The notes beneath the pieces were generated by a model. It was not told the origin of the DNA and made no database searches. It saw only the letters and a program-made list of their open reading frames with translations. Shown piece by piece: positions 18,816 to 28,387 of a DNA stretch of 64,000 nt. The position numbers and the translations under genes are program-made. Source of the DNA: Prochlorococcus marinus str. SB. GTDB lineage: Bacteria > Cyanobacteriota > Cyanobacteriia > PCC-6307 > Cyanobiaceae. Where the stretch lies: NCBI RefSeq assembly GCF_000760115.1, contig NZ_JNAS01000002.1, forward strand, positions 186,001-250,000, in the 5' to 3' direction. Numbering within the stretch: position 1 is the first letter of the stretch; every line of letters starts with the position of its first letter.

Positions 18816-19958
18816 ATGATTATAAATTCACAAAAAAGATCATTTGGTAGAGGGGCGAAAGTGAGCTTATTCACTTTAGGGACAATGCGAGCAACTGAGA
18901 GTATCGAAAAAATGTATAGCATAATAAAAAATGCATATTATGTAGGAATTAACCACATAGAAACCGCACCCTCTTATGGTGATGCTGAATCACTTATTGG
19001 AAATTCAATAAAAAAATTAGCAATAGAAGAGAATATAAAAGAAAAGAATTGGGTGATTACTTCCAAAGTTTTACCAAAGGGTGATTTTGACTTTTTAAAA
19101 AATAATTTTAAAAAGTCTCTTAAAAATTTAAATCGTAAGAAAATTAATAATCTTGCAATTCACGGACTCAACTTAAAACAACATTTAGATTGGGTTCTTG
19201 CTGGAGAGGGGAAGAAATTCATATCTTGGATACTTGAGAAGGAACTAGTTGATCAAGTTGGTTTTAGTTCTCACGGAAGTTATTCATTAATTAAAGATGC
19301 AATTAACTGTGAAGTTTTTACTTTTTGTAGTCTTCATTTACATTATTTAGATCAATCTAAGATTGCTTTAGCAGAGGAAGCTATAAAAAAAGGTATGGGA
19401 GTTTTAGCAATATCACCTGCTGATAAAGGCGGCAGATTGTATTCTCCAAGTGATATTTTGATAGAGGCCTCTAAGCCTTTTCATCCATTAGAGTTAGCGT
19501 ATCGATTTCTGTTGGCAAAAGGCATTACAACTTTATCCTTGGGAGCGACAAACAAAAAAGATTTTGAATTTGCGCATAAACTTAGAAACTCATTCGAGAA
19601 GCTTACAAAACTTGAAAAAAGCGCCCTGAATAAAATTGAGGAAGTTTCTAATGAAAGATTAAACTCAACCAAATGTGAACAATGTAGATCTTGTCTTCCA
19701 TGTCCAAATGAAGTGCCTATTCCAGAAATACTTCGTTTAAGAAATATATCTATTGGTTATGGCCAATTAGAATTTTCAAAAGAAAGATACAATTTAATAG
19801 GAAAAGCTGGCCACTGGTGGGAAGAAAAAAATTCCTCATTTTGTGAAGAATGTAATGAATGTGTTCCTAGATGTCCTACTAAATTAGATATACCAAATTT
19901 ATTAAAGGAAACTCATAACTTATTAATTGAAAATCCTACAAAAAGATTATGGGGATAA
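18816..19958 (+). CDS. Aldo/keto reductase with C-terminal 4Fe-4S domain
   Basis: The 380-residue protein joins an aldo/keto reductase TIM barrel (about residues 1-275; INHIETAPSYGDAESLIG holds the Asp-Tyr active-site region) to a ferredoxin-like tail with two cysteine clusters, CEQCRSCLPCP near residue 288 and CEECNECVPRCP near residue 347. This fusion is known in bacteria and archaea as an iron-sulfur aldo/keto reductase; its substrate is unknown. The last 12 bp overlap the convergent solute-binding protein gene. Confidence 0.87.
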   Translation: MIINSQKRSFGRGAKVSLFTLGTMRATESIEKMYSIIKNAYYVGINHIETAPSYGDAESLIGNSIKKLAIEENIKEKNWVITSKVLPKGDFDFLKNNFKKSLKNLNRKKINNLAIHGLNLKQHLDWVLAGEGKKFISWILEKELVDQVGFSSHGSYSLIKDAINCEVFTFCSLHLHYLDQSKIALAEEAIKKGMGVLAISPADKGGRLYSPSDILIEASKPFHPLELAYRFLLAKGITTLSLGATNKKDFEFAHKLRNSFEKLTKLEKSALNKIEEVSNERLNSTKCEQCRSCLPCPNEVPIPEILRLRNISIGYGQLEFSKERYNLIGKAGHWWEEKNSSFCEECNECVPRCPTKLDIPNLLKETHNLLIENPTKRLWG

Positions 19959-20945
19959 GGACTCATTCCAGATATTTTTAAGATTAATTTTTTGTTCATT
20001 TGTTAAGACAGGGAAAGACCAACTATTTTGCCAACATTTCTCAGAAGGTCCTGAGGTGGGTAGCATTTCAGATTTATATTTACTTTGCAAATAATCACTA
20101 CTGAATGGAAGATACCAACCCTGGCTTACTAATTTATCTACTATTGATTTATTTTCTAAAGATTTAATCCATTGAATTAATATTGCATTATTTAGATTTG
20201 ATCGGCTAAGTAGAAAATGCCACATCAAAGGTACGCCTTGGCTTGGAAAAACTAAAGAAAGCCTTGGATCTATTTTTAAATATTTTGAACAAAGACTATA
20301 AGGAACTATTGCGACACAAGCATCGGAATTAATCAGCCAATTGAGCATATTTTTATCATCAAATATCATTGCTTGGCTTTTGAGTTTTTTTAAAGAATTA
20401 GATGTATTAATTTTTTTAGCAATTGACAATATTATTCTGGGACTTTGCGGAAAAATTATTTTTCCAGTTAATTTTTTGGAAAGAAGAAAATCCCAAGATG
20501 TTCTGGCTGAATTTATTAAGTCTTTATTATTTTTAATGATAATTGCATAGGGTACTACTCCAATAGGAAATAATTTACTCCTCTGATTTTGATTAAAACT
20601 TCCCAAAAAATCTATCGATCTCTTATCCAAATTTTCGAACAGTGCATATACATTTATTTTTTCAAATACTGAAAAATCTATACTAGAAATCCATCCATCA
20701 TTTATTAAAGTAAAGTCAGAATTGAAAATTGTGTTTCTATTTTTTTGTAGCCGAATATTTTCAAAATTAATTTTTTCCTGCTTCCAATCTTTTGGAATCG
20801 TATCTTTAAAAGATTCTGGATAAAAAGAATTTTGTAATGCAATTTTTACTTTATTAGGTATATTACTGCAAGAGTTTAAAAAAAATAAAAGCGAAAGCTT
20901 ACCACAATTTAAAAATTCTCTTCTGGATGCAAATTTTGAAAACAT
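19947..20945 (-). CDS. Putative Tat-exported solute-binding lipoprotein (polyamine/iron type)
   Basis: The 332-residue protein resembles family 1 extracellular solute-binding proteins of ABC importers (PotD/FbpA-like). The N-terminus has a twin-arginine-like motif SRREFLNCG followed by a hydrophobic stretch and a lipobox-like LNSC near residue 27, suggesting folded export and lipid anchoring. SWDFLLSKKLTGKIIFPQSPR is a typical hinge-domain segment. No permease or ATPase gene is adjacent, so it may serve transporter genes elsewhere or have another role. It overlaps the aldo/keto reductase gene by 12 bp and abuts the CobT-like gene upstream. Confidence 0.7.
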   Translation of the reverse strand: MFSKFASRREFLNCGKLSLLFFLNSCSNIPNKVKIALQNSFYPESFKDTIPKDWKQEKINFENIRLQKNRNTIFNSDFTLINDGWISSIDFSVFEKINVYALFENLDKRSIDFLGSFNQNQRSKLFPIGVVPYAIIIKNNKDLINSARTSWDFLLSKKLTGKIIFPQSPRIILSIAKKINTSNSLKKLKSQAMIFDDKNMLNWLINSDACVAIVPYSLCSKYLKIDPRLSLVFPSQGVPLMWHFLLSRSNLNNAILIQWIKSLENKSIVDKLVSQGWYLPFSSDYLQSKYKSEMLPTSGPSEKCWQNSWSFPVLTNEQKINLKNIWNESLSP

Positions 20946-22118
20946 TCAGCAATCCTTCTCTAAAGAAATTTGACCTAGGCCCCTCATCATTTCCAGATTT
21001 TGTTGACACAATGAAACTATTTCTTCATTTTTAAATCCATCTAAGAAAGCAAGCAATGATATTCCACCGGCACCTACACCTTCTTTTACATGACCTAATT
21101 CATAATCCCTCAATTCTTTGTATTTTGAAGATTTGAAATTTAAAGGACTTGCTAAACCTAATAATTTGACATCATATTTTTCATTAATTAGATTTACTAG
21201 ATCATTTAGAGAATTATCTTTCACAAGCCACCCAGTTGTCGCAATAAAAACATCTTCAATAAATTGATTTTTATTTTTTTCATCTAATAATTCTAATACA
21301 AGCAAAATGACTGCTAACATCTGACTTCCGCCAGACAATATTACAGGTTGTTTTGCTAACCTTGCACCAATTAATAGACCCATTGAAAAAGCTTGGAAAG
21401 GATCACCTACCGCCGCGACAACATCAAAAGAGTCGAAATCAGCCTTGAAATTTGCATTGAAAAGTCCTCTTTTAACTACTTGTCTTCTCAGTTCTCTTGG
21501 CGCTTTAAATAAACTACTGCCAACTAAATTAGACACCTGCAACCCAAAAGCTTCCATTACAGCCTGAGCAGTTGTGGTGCCTCCGGGTACAGATTCAGAA
21601 ATTAAAACTGATTGTTTTAAGGATTTTCCTATCGCAAGACCTTTTTCAAAGAGATTTAAAACTCTCTCTCTAGTCATCGATTTACCAGTAGTAAGACAAT
21701 TTGATGGGCCCATATCTCTATCTTCTACAACCAAATGATTAAAATAAGGCTTTGCTCCTATTCCCAGAGGAACAACAACTGGATAAATATTTATGAGCTT
21801 TGAACAAACATGACTGATTAGGGCAGGAGTTACTCCTGCATTTAGAAGAGGCAATTTATATTTATGATCTTTTGAAGCACCCTCAAGCAAAAATTCGGCA
21901 TCTGCGAGCGCGGTTGTTCTCCTTGATTTTGCACTAATACCTGCAGCAGAAATACCTGGAATTTGAGAAGTATTAGTGCCTGCAATTACAAGAAATATTT
22001 TTAAATTTTTAATATTCTTTTTTAGTATTTCTAACTTATTAAATTTTCTTTTTTTGTTGGATTCATTTCCAAAAAAATTTATACCTAATTCTGTACTGTA
22101 CATTTTTACTTTTTTCAA
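20946..22118 (-). CDS. UPF0284 / CobT-like phosphoribosyltransferase family protein
   Basis: The 390-residue protein belongs to the TIGR00303/UPF0284 family, distantly related to CobT, which transfers ribose phosphate to the lower-ligand base of cobalamin. Visible features are IAGTNTSQIPGISAAGISAKSRRTTALADAEFL, the Gly-rich VPGGTTTAQAVMEAFG near residue 183 and AAVGDPFQAFSMGLLIGARLAKQPVILSGGSQM near residue 233. CobT activity is inferred from the family. Its start overlaps the DUF2232 gene by 4 bp and it abuts the solute-binding protein gene downstream. Picocyanobacteria are known to make pseudocobalamin with adenine as lower ligand. Confidence 0.78.
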   Translation of the reverse strand: MKKVKMYSTELGINFFGNESNKKRKFNKLEILKKNIKNLKIFLVIAGTNTSQIPGISAAGISAKSRRTTALADAEFLLEGASKDHKYKLPLLNAGVTPALISHVCSKLINIYPVVVPLGIGAKPYFNHLVVEDRDMGPSNCLTTGKSMTRERVLNLFEKGLAIGKSLKQSVLISESVPGGTTTAQAVMEAFGLQVSNLVGSSLFKAPRELRRQVVKRGLFNANFKADFDSFDVVAAVGDPFQAFSMGLLIGARLAKQPVILSGGSQMLAVILLVLELLDEKNKNQFIEDVFIATTGWLVKDNSLNDLVNLINEKYDVKLLGLASPLNFKSSKYKELRDYELGHVKEGVGAGGISLLAFLDGFKNEEIVSLCQQNLEMMRGLGQISLEKDC

Positions 22119-22753
22119 TTATTAAAATCAACTAAGCCATTTAATAATCTTGGAGGATCTGGGATATTTAATTTAAATTTTGGAAACAGAGAATATGCAA
22201 CTACATGTACCGTTAAAACATAAACTATTTCTTGAAAAATTATTAAAAAAATTGCACCTAATTGGATACTTAAAATTGAGGGTGAAAAAGGTAAATTTAA
22301 TAATCCAATGAATTTTTCTAGTAGACCATAACTTGCTCTAGTAATTAAAACCCAAAGATTATCACCGACCAACGTAGATAATGCTATTACTCGTACGAAA
22401 AAGCCAAGGGTTCCAATAAAAACTCCTACAGTTAGACTAAATCTCCAACTTTTTTCTCTAAACCAACACCAGCCCAACCAAAAAGCCAAGATCCCATAAG
22501 GAAATAAAAATAAAGTTCCTCTAACAGGACCCATAATTATGAATAAAAGTAGAAATTGTATTAGGAGTCCTTCCAATGCAGTTTTAGTTCCTCTTCTCAA
22601 GTGCAACAGTATCATTGGGAGGGGTAAAATCAATCTTAATAAAGCTCCTCCAATTGGCAAATAATATAATGCAACCCATAATAAAGACGAAAGAGATGCT
22701 AAATAAGAGGTCTCGACAATATTTAATGCTTCAGTTTTTGTTGTTATTTTCAT
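22115..22753 (-). CDS. DUF2232 membrane protein
   Basis: The 212-residue protein has about five to six membrane spans and matches what I know of DUF2232 proteins, which resemble the integral membrane S or YybS-like proteins. Recognisable segments are YYLPIGGALLRLILPLPMILLHLRRG and RGTLFLFPYGILAFWLGWCWFR. No function is established. It overlaps the start of the CobT-like gene by 4 bp (ATGA), so the two are probably translated together, which raises the possibility of a vitamin-related transport role; that is inference. Confidence 0.75.
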   Translation of the reverse strand: MKITTKTEALNIVETSYLASLSSLLWVALYYLPIGGALLRLILPLPMILLHLRRGTKTALEGLLIQFLLLFIIMGPVRGTLFLFPYGILAFWLGWCWFREKSWRFSLTVGVFIGTLGFFVRVIALSTLVGDNLWVLITRASYGLLEKFIGLLNLPFSPSILSIQLGAIFLIIFQEIVYVLTVHVVAYSLFPKFKLNIPDPPRLLNGLVDFNN

Positions 22754-22773
22754 TTTTTGTTGAGTATTTTTAA

Positions 22774-23373
22774 TTAATTTTTATTCATATTTTTTTTTGA
22801 ATCAAAGATACGTTCAATCTTTTCTATTTCAAAATTTACCTCAGAATTACTCAATATGTTACTTAACTCTTCAGTGGGATCTTTTGGATCTACATCTTTT
22901 AAAATGAATATTATCTTGTAAGATTGAAGCTCAATTTTTCTTTTTTTTGATAGATTCTTAATTTTTTTATTTTTTTTATCATCAAATTTTTTATTTTCTT
23001 TTTCTAAATTTATATCGTTTTTATTTTCTGGAACATTTTTTTGCTTTTCTACTTTTTTTATTTTTTTATTTTTTTTATCATCAAATTTTTTATTTTCTTT
23101 TTCTAAATTTATATCGTTTTTATTTTCTGGAACATTTTTTTGCTTTTCTACTTTTTTTATTTTTTTATTTTTTTTATCATCAAATTTTTTGTTTTCTTTT
23201 TCTAAATTTGTATCGTTTTTATTTAATAAGTTATTTTGTAAATCTTCATTTTTGCTTGTTTTTTCTAAATCATTAAAACTACTTTCAAGAAAATTTCCAA
23301 TCCTCCCTCCAGAGCATGATTGCAAGAAAATTAAAAAAATTAATAAAAAAAATTCTTTTTTTTTAAAAATCAT
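22774..23373 (-). CDS. Putative lipoprotein with Lys/Asn-rich tandem repeats
   Basis: The 199-residue protein begins with a lipoprotein signal (basic KKK, hydrophobic stretch, lipobox LQSC at residues 17-20). Residues 53-139 are a highly charged repeat region: two full 33-residue copies and one 21-residue partial copy, with NLEKENKKFDDKKNKKIK as the core. The C-terminal 50 residues (YKIIFILKDVDPKDPTEELS...) look like a small folded domain. The likely layout is a lipid anchor, a spacer of variable length, and a head domain. I do not recognise a named family. It lies 6 bp after topA on the same strand. Confidence 0.72.
   Translation of the reverse strand: MIFKKKEFFLLIFLIFLQSCSGGRIGNFLESSFNDLEKTSKNEDLQNNLLNKNDTNLEKENKKFDDKKNKKIKKVEKQKNVPENKNDINLEKENKKFDDKKNKKIKKVEKQKNVPENKNDINLEKENKKFDDKKNKKIKNLSKKRKIELQSYKIIFILKDVDPKDPTEELSNILSNSEVNFEIEKIERIFDSKKNMNKN
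22957..23217 (-). repeat. 99-bp tandem repeat, two full copies plus a partial copy
   Basis: The repeat starts at codon 53 of the lipoprotein gene. The unit is 33 codons long, from NDTNLEKEN to VPENK. Copies 1 and 2 differ mainly by T to I at the third residue, and copy 3 stops after 21 residues. The DNA is nearly all A/T and the copies are almost identical, pointing to recent duplication or ongoing homogenisation. Confidence 0.93.
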
Positions 23374-23379
23374 AATTTT

Positions 23380-25986
23380 CTAACTTTTCATTTTCCTTCT
23401 ACTTTTTTTATTACTTATCTTCGTTTTTTTTAAAGTAGAACCTTTTTTATCTTTTAGTTTTTCTTCTAAAAGAGATACAGCATCATCTATGGTAAATTTT
23501 TCTAAGTCAGTATCTTTTGCAAGCGAAACGTTAGTTTTACCACATTTTAAATAGACGCCATATCTTCCATTTAATATTTGAATTTTTTCGTTAAATTCTT
23601 TTGGTTTTCCAAAGTCTTTAAGTACTTCTTGACCACCTCTACCCATTTTTGGCATCGCAAGAATTTCTAATGCTCGTTCTATATCAACTGTAAAAACATC
23701 ATCCTCTTTCTTTAAGGATCTGTTTTCAGATTCATTTTCATTTTTAATCCATTTGATATATGGGCCAAATCTTCCTCTATCAGCCTCAACAACTCCTCCT
23801 TCAGGATGAACTCCTAACAATCTAGGCAAACTTAAAAGTACAAGAGCCTCATCTAGAGTTAGATCATCAGTTTTCAACTCCTTGGGTAATGAAGCTCTTC
23901 TTGGTTTAGCTTTATCTTGATCATTATTTCCCAATTGTACGTAAGGTCCATAAGGGCCAAATCTTAAAAAGACTTTTTCCCCAGTTTTTGGATCAGTTCC
24001 AAGATCCGATGGGCCACTTAAGATTTGATCAACTTGTTTTAAATCTAAATCTCCAGGAGTAATATCCATTGGAAGATTACCTTTAGCCTGTATTTCATTA
24101 CCAGATTCATCAATTTTTGTACCCTCTAGCCAAGGTCCGTTAGAGCCTATTCTGACTACGCAAGGAAGGTCTTCGAAATCAACTTGTCTATAAGCTTTCC
24201 CATCAATATCACCCTCTGTTTTCTGAACCTTTACCTCCAAACCATTTTTACCTTTGTAGAAAGTTTCAAGGTATGGTAGCCACTCAAGATTGCCTGAAGA
24301 TATTTCATCCAATGAAGATTCCATTTTTGCAGTAAAAGTAGTATCAACCAGATCAGGAAAATGTTCTTCTAATAGAGCAGTAACAGCAAAAGCTGTAAAT
24401 GTTGGAGCCAAAGTATTGGAAGATATATTCGCATAACCTCTATCAACTATGGTCCCAATAATGCTTGCATAGGTAGAAGGTCTTCCAATCCCTTCTTTTT
24501 CAAGAACTTTAACTAATGCAGCCTCTGTATATCTTGCTGGTGGTTTAGTTTCATGAAAAGTAGATTCCTTATTAGTAACTTCAAGACATGTTCCAGTTGT
24601 TAAGTTTGGGAGAATAATTTCTTGTTGTTCAAGGGATGAACTTGGGTCATCACTTCCCTCGACATAAGCTCTGAAGAATCCTGCGAAATCAATACTTTTC
24701 CCGCTCGATTTAAATAATCCATCCCCTACGCTAATTTCAGCATTAATCATTGTTAGCCTAGCTTCCGCCATTTGACTTGCTACTGTTCTTTTCCAAATTA
24801 AATCGTAAAGTGATAAGTCTCTACCAGTTAGATTAGTTTCCTTTGGTGTTTTAAATACCTCACCTGCCGGCCTAATAGCTTCGTGAGCTTCTTGAGCATT
24901 TCTTGCAGTTGAATTAAATTGTCTTGGTGAGTTAGATAAATATTCTTTTCCATACATTGAACTGACACATTCCCTTGCAGCTCTTGTGGCTTGTTCGGAG
25001 AGATGAACTGAATCAGTTCTCATATATGTAATGAAACCTCTCTCATATAGCCCTTGAGCACATCTCATAGTTTCTCTTGCAGACAAACGAAGCTTCCTAT
25101 TTGCTTCTTGTTGTAATGTGCTAGTTGTAAATGGAGGAACTGGCTTGCGAGTGGATGGCTTTTTTTCGATTTTTGAGACTCTCCAATCCTCGGAGGAAAA
25201 AGTCTTCAATAAATCATTAACTTTATCTTCTCCAATTATTAGAGATTTATTTCCTTGTTTTAATTTGCCGGTCTGTTCATTGAAATCAGAACCATTAGAA
25301 ATTCTTTGACCTTTTAAACTAAATAATTTAGTTTCGAAAGTAACATTATCTTTTACAAGTAAAGCTTTTATCCCCCAGTAACTAGCTTTTTTAAAAGATC
25401 TTCTTTCTCTCTCTCTTTTAACAAGAAGTCTTACAGAAACCGATTGAACACGACCAGCAGATAATCTGGGGGCTACCTTCTTCCAAAGTAAAGGAGATAA
25501 TTCATATCCAAAAAGCCTATCCAAGATTCTTCTGGTTTCTTGAGCCTGAACAAGTTCCATATCAATTTCTCTTGTTTTATCTAAAGCTTTATTAATTGCC
25601 TTTTTTGTAATTTCATGAAAAACCATTCTCTTAGTTGGTATTTTAGGCTTCAGTATTTGAAGAAGATGCCAGCTAATACTCTCTCCTTCTCTATCTTCAT
25701 CAGTTGCCAGTAAAAGTTGGGTAGCACCTTTCAAAGCATCTTTCAGCTCTTTAACAACCTTTTTCTTATCTTTTGGAACTATATAAAGTGGTTCAAAATC
25801 CTCTGTTGTATTAACTCCTATCCTTGACCATTTTTCCTTTTTAACCGCAGCAGGTATTTCAGCAGCTCCTTTTGGAAGATCTCTTACGTGTCCCATTGAA
25901 GCGAGAACTTCATAATTAGAGGGCAAAAACTTTCTTATAGTTTTTGCTTTGGTGGGACTTTCAACAATAACAAGTGTGTGATCCAA
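23380..25986 (-). CDS. topA: DNA topoisomerase I
   Basis: TopA relaxes negative supercoils through a covalent tyrosine-DNA link. The 868-residue protein has the N-terminal Toprim domain (VIVESPTKAKTIRKFLP and LATDEDREGESISWHL) and the active-site tyrosine in GFITYMRTDSVHLSE near residue 320. The C-terminal region has several cyanobacterial-type repeats (RFGPYGPYVQLG, RFGPYIKWI, RYGVYLKCG) in place of the Cys4 zinc fingers of E. coli TopA, followed by a very basic tail. It is divergent from ndhB across 175 bp. Confidence 0.95.
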   Translation of the reverse strand: MDHTLVIVESPTKAKTIRKFLPSNYEVLASMGHVRDLPKGAAEIPAAVKKEKWSRIGVNTTEDFEPLYIVPKDKKKVVKELKDALKGATQLLLATDEDREGESISWHLLQILKPKIPTKRMVFHEITKKAINKALDKTREIDMELVQAQETRRILDRLFGYELSPLLWKKVAPRLSAGRVQSVSVRLLVKRERERRSFKKASYWGIKALLVKDNVTFETKLFSLKGQRISNGSDFNEQTGKLKQGNKSLIIGEDKVNDLLKTFSSEDWRVSKIEKKPSTRKPVPPFTTSTLQQEANRKLRLSARETMRCAQGLYERGFITYMRTDSVHLSEQATRAARECVSSMYGKEYLSNSPRQFNSTARNAQEAHEAIRPAGEVFKTPKETNLTGRDLSLYDLIWKRTVASQMAEARLTMINAEISVGDGLFKSSGKSIDFAGFFRAYVEGSDDPSSSLEQQEIILPNLTTGTCLEVTNKESTFHETKPPARYTEAALVKVLEKEGIGRPSTYASIIGTIVDRGYANISSNTLAPTFTAFAVTALLEEHFPDLVDTTFTAKMESSLDEISSGNLEWLPYLETFYKGKNGLEVKVQKTEGDIDGKAYRQVDFEDLPCVVRIGSNGPWLEGTKIDESGNEIQAKGNLPMDITPGDLDLKQVDQILSGPSDLGTDPKTGEKVFLRFGPYGPYVQLGNNDQDKAKPRRASLPKELKTDDLTLDEALVLLSLPRLLGVHPEGGVVEADRGRFGPYIKWIKNENESENRSLKKEDDVFTVDIERALEILAMPKMGRGGQEVLKDFGKPKEFNEKIQILNGRYGVYLKCGKTNVSLAKDTDLEKFTIDDAVSLLEEKLKDKKGSTLKKTKISNKKSRRKMKS

Positions 25987-26161
25987 GGTTTATTTCAAAA
26001 GTTGGTGTTTTTGTTCAGTTAGGGCATATTATGATTATTTGAAGCTTTTTCAAGTAATTTCTTCTGAAAATTTCAAAAATCATACCCACAAATTATAATC
26101 AAATTAAGATTAACTCTTAGACCCTTACAATCAAACATCTAATTTAATCCAATTTAATAAA

Positions 26162-27682
26162 GTGCCCAACGAAATCTTTACAATTAATTTAAATGCTCAA
26201 GCCATTATTCCAGAGGCTTTTATTTTACTAGGTATTGTTGGAACACTTCTTGTAGATTTAGCAGGAGAAAAAACTGCATCAAAATGGGCACCAATAATCT
26301 GCTATTTATCAATTGGGAGCTCTCTTGTTAGTTTGGCATTGCAATGGAGTAATCCGGCAGAAAGCGCATTCCTTGGGTCCTTTAATTCAGATAATTTAGC
26401 AATCGCATTTAGAGCAATAATATCTTTATCAACCTTAGTATCTTTACTTATAAGTTGGCGGTATACAGAACAAAGTGGTAGCCCTATTGGCGAGTTTGCT
26501 GCAATAGTTCTTTCAGCCACCCTTGGAGCAATGCTTTTGTGTGGATCTACTGACCTTATTAGTGTATTTATATCTCTGGAAACTTTATCTGTAGCAAGCT
26601 ACTTACTTTCTGGTTATCTCAAGAGAGATCCAAGAAGTTCAGAAGCGGCCTTAAAATACCTTCTTGTTGGATCTGCTGCTGCTGCTGTTTATTTGTATGG
26701 ATCCTCTTTTCTTTATGGATTAAGTGGTTCAACAAACCTAGCGACAATAGGCTTAGAGATTATAAATAAGCCATCCTTCATTACTTCACTAGCTCTTGTA
26801 TTTGTCTTATCAACAGTTGCATTTAAAATTGCTGCTGTTCCCTTTCATCAATGGACTCCTGATGTATATGAGGGTTCACCTACTCCTGTAGTAGCTTTTT
26901 TATCTGTTGGTTCAAAAACGGCGGGCTTTGCATTTGCAATAAGAATATTAAGCACAACTTTCTCTTCTTTTGACGAAGAATGGAAACTTTTATTTACTAT
27001 TTTGGCCATATTAAGCATGGCTCTAGGAAATGTTGTAGCTCTAGCTCAAACCTCAATGAAAAGGATGCTAGCTTACAGTTCTATTGGACAAGCCGGATTT
27101 GTAATGATTGGGATAGTATCTGGCACACAAGATGGTTTATCAGCAGCTGTTTTATATTTAGCTGCATATTTGTTTATGAATTTGGGTGCATTTTCTTGTG
27201 TAATACTTTTCTCTCTGAGAACTGGTTCTGACAGAATTCTTGATTACTCAGGACTTTACCAAAAAGATCCTCTCATTACATTAGGCTTAAGCCTTTGTCT
27301 TCTATCTCTTGGAGGTTTACCTCCAATGTTAGGATTTTTTGGAAAGATATACTTGTTCTTTGCAGGTTGGGCAAATCATCAATATCTATTAGTAATAGTT
27401 GGATTAGTAACTTCAGTTATATCTATTTATTACTACATTTCAGTGATAAAAATGATGGTAGTTAAAGAACCACAGGAAGCTTCTGAAATAGTCAAATCAT
27501 ATCCCCCAATTAATTGGGGAATTGTAGGATTACCTCCCCTGAGAATTGCACTTTATACTTGTGTCGCAGTAACTGCTCTTGGAGGAATCCTGTCTAATCC
27601 TCTTTTTAAATTAGCTAATACAGCAATTTCAGAAACTCCTTTCTTACAAGATATTATTGCTACAGCAAATAATATTTCCTAG
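26162..27682 (+). CDS. ndhB: NAD(P)H dehydrogenase (NDH-1) subunit 2
   Basis: NdhB is an antiporter-like proton-pumping subunit of the photosynthetic NDH-1 complex, which works in respiration, cyclic electron flow and CO2 uptake. The 506-residue protein has about 14 membrane spans and a conserved core with [33 protein letters not shown] near residue 220 and the [19 protein letters not shown] segment. The start is a GTG at 26162. The ABC ATPase gene follows after 16 bp. Confidence 0.95.
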   Translation: MPNEIFTINLNAQAIIPEAFILLGIVGTLLVDLAGEKTASKWAPIICYLSIGSSLVSLALQWSNPAESAFLGSFNSDNLAIAFRAIISLSTLVSLLISWRYTEQSGSPIGEFAAIVLSATLGAMLLCGSTDLISVFISLETLSVASYLLSGYLKRDPRSSEAALKYLLVGSAAAAVYLYGSSFLYGLSGSTNLATIGLEIINKPSFITSLALVFVLSTVAFKIAAVPFHQWTPDVYEGSPTPVVAFLSVGSKTAGFAFAIRILSTTFSSFDEEWKLLFTILAILSMALGNVVALAQTSMKRMLAYSSIGQAGFVMIGIVSGTQDGLSAAVLYLAAYLFMNLGAFSCVILFSLRTGSDRILDYSGLYQKDPLITLGLSLCLLSLGGLPPMLGFFGKIYLFFAGWANHQYLLVIVGLVTSVISIYYYISVIKMMVVKEPQEASEIVKSYPPINWGIVGLPPLRIALYTCVAVTALGGILSNPLFKLANTAISETPFLQDIIATANNIS

Positions 27683-27698
27683 AAGAATTCTTCAATAA

Positions 27699-28385
27699 AT
27701 GTCTAAGAAAGTCGCGAGTTTAAAAAATATATCTAAAACATATGGGAAAGAAGATCTAACTGTTAAAGCCTTAGACAGCATAAACTTAGAAATTTATAAA
27801 GGTGATTATTTAGCTGTAATGGGAGCTAGTGGCTCAGGCAAAAGTACAGCTATGAATATTATTGGATGTCTAGATAGACCATCTGAAGGTATTTATAAAT
27901 TAAATGATATTCCTGTTGAGAATTTATCTGATGATGAGCTCGCAGAAATACGCAACCAAAAATTAGGCTTCGTTTTTCAACAATTTCATCTTCTTTCGGA
28001 TGCAACTGCACTTGAAAACGTAACTTTGCCAATGATTTATGCTGGTATTGAGCCTGAGCAAAGATTAGAGCGAGGTAAGAATGCCTTAAAAAAAGTTGGC
28101 CTTTCAGAAAGAATGAATAATCGCCCAAACCAATTATCCGGAGGCCAACAACAACGAGTTGCTATAGCGAGGGCTATTATCAATAACCCCGCAATTTTGT
28201 TAGCAGACGAACCTACTGGAGCACTAGATTCAAAAACCACTGAAGATGTATTAGATCTTTTTGACAAACTGCATGAATCTGGAATAACTATAGTTTTAGT
28301 TACTCATGAAGATGAAGTTGCAAATCGCGCAAAAAAAATAGCCAGATTTAAAGATGGAAGAATAGTTGAATTAAAAGTTAATTAA
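27699..28385 (+). CDS. ABC transporter ATPase, MacB/LolD/DevA type, without adjacent permease
   Basis: The 228-residue ATPase has Walker A MGASGSGKSTAMN, the Q-loop FVFQQFHLL, the signature LSGGQQQRVAIARA, Walker B ILLADEPTGALD and the switch histidine VTHEDEVA. The sequence and length place it in the LolD/MacB/DevA group, which works with FtsX-like permeases in lipoprotein release, drug export or glycolipid export. No permease gene lies nearby. It follows ndhB by 16 bp and converges on birA with a 2-bp gap. Confidence 0.88.
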   Translation: MSKKVASLKNISKTYGKEDLTVKALDSINLEIYKGDYLAVMGASGSGKSTAMNIIGCLDRPSEGIYKLNDIPVENLSDDELAEIRNQKLGFVFQQFHLLSDATALENVTLPMIYAGIEPEQRLERGKNALKKVGLSERMNNRPNQLSGGQQQRVAIARAIINNPAILLADEPTGALDSKTTEDVLDLFDKLHESGITIVLVTHEDEVANRAKKIARFKDGRIVELKVN

Positions 28386-28387
28386 AT

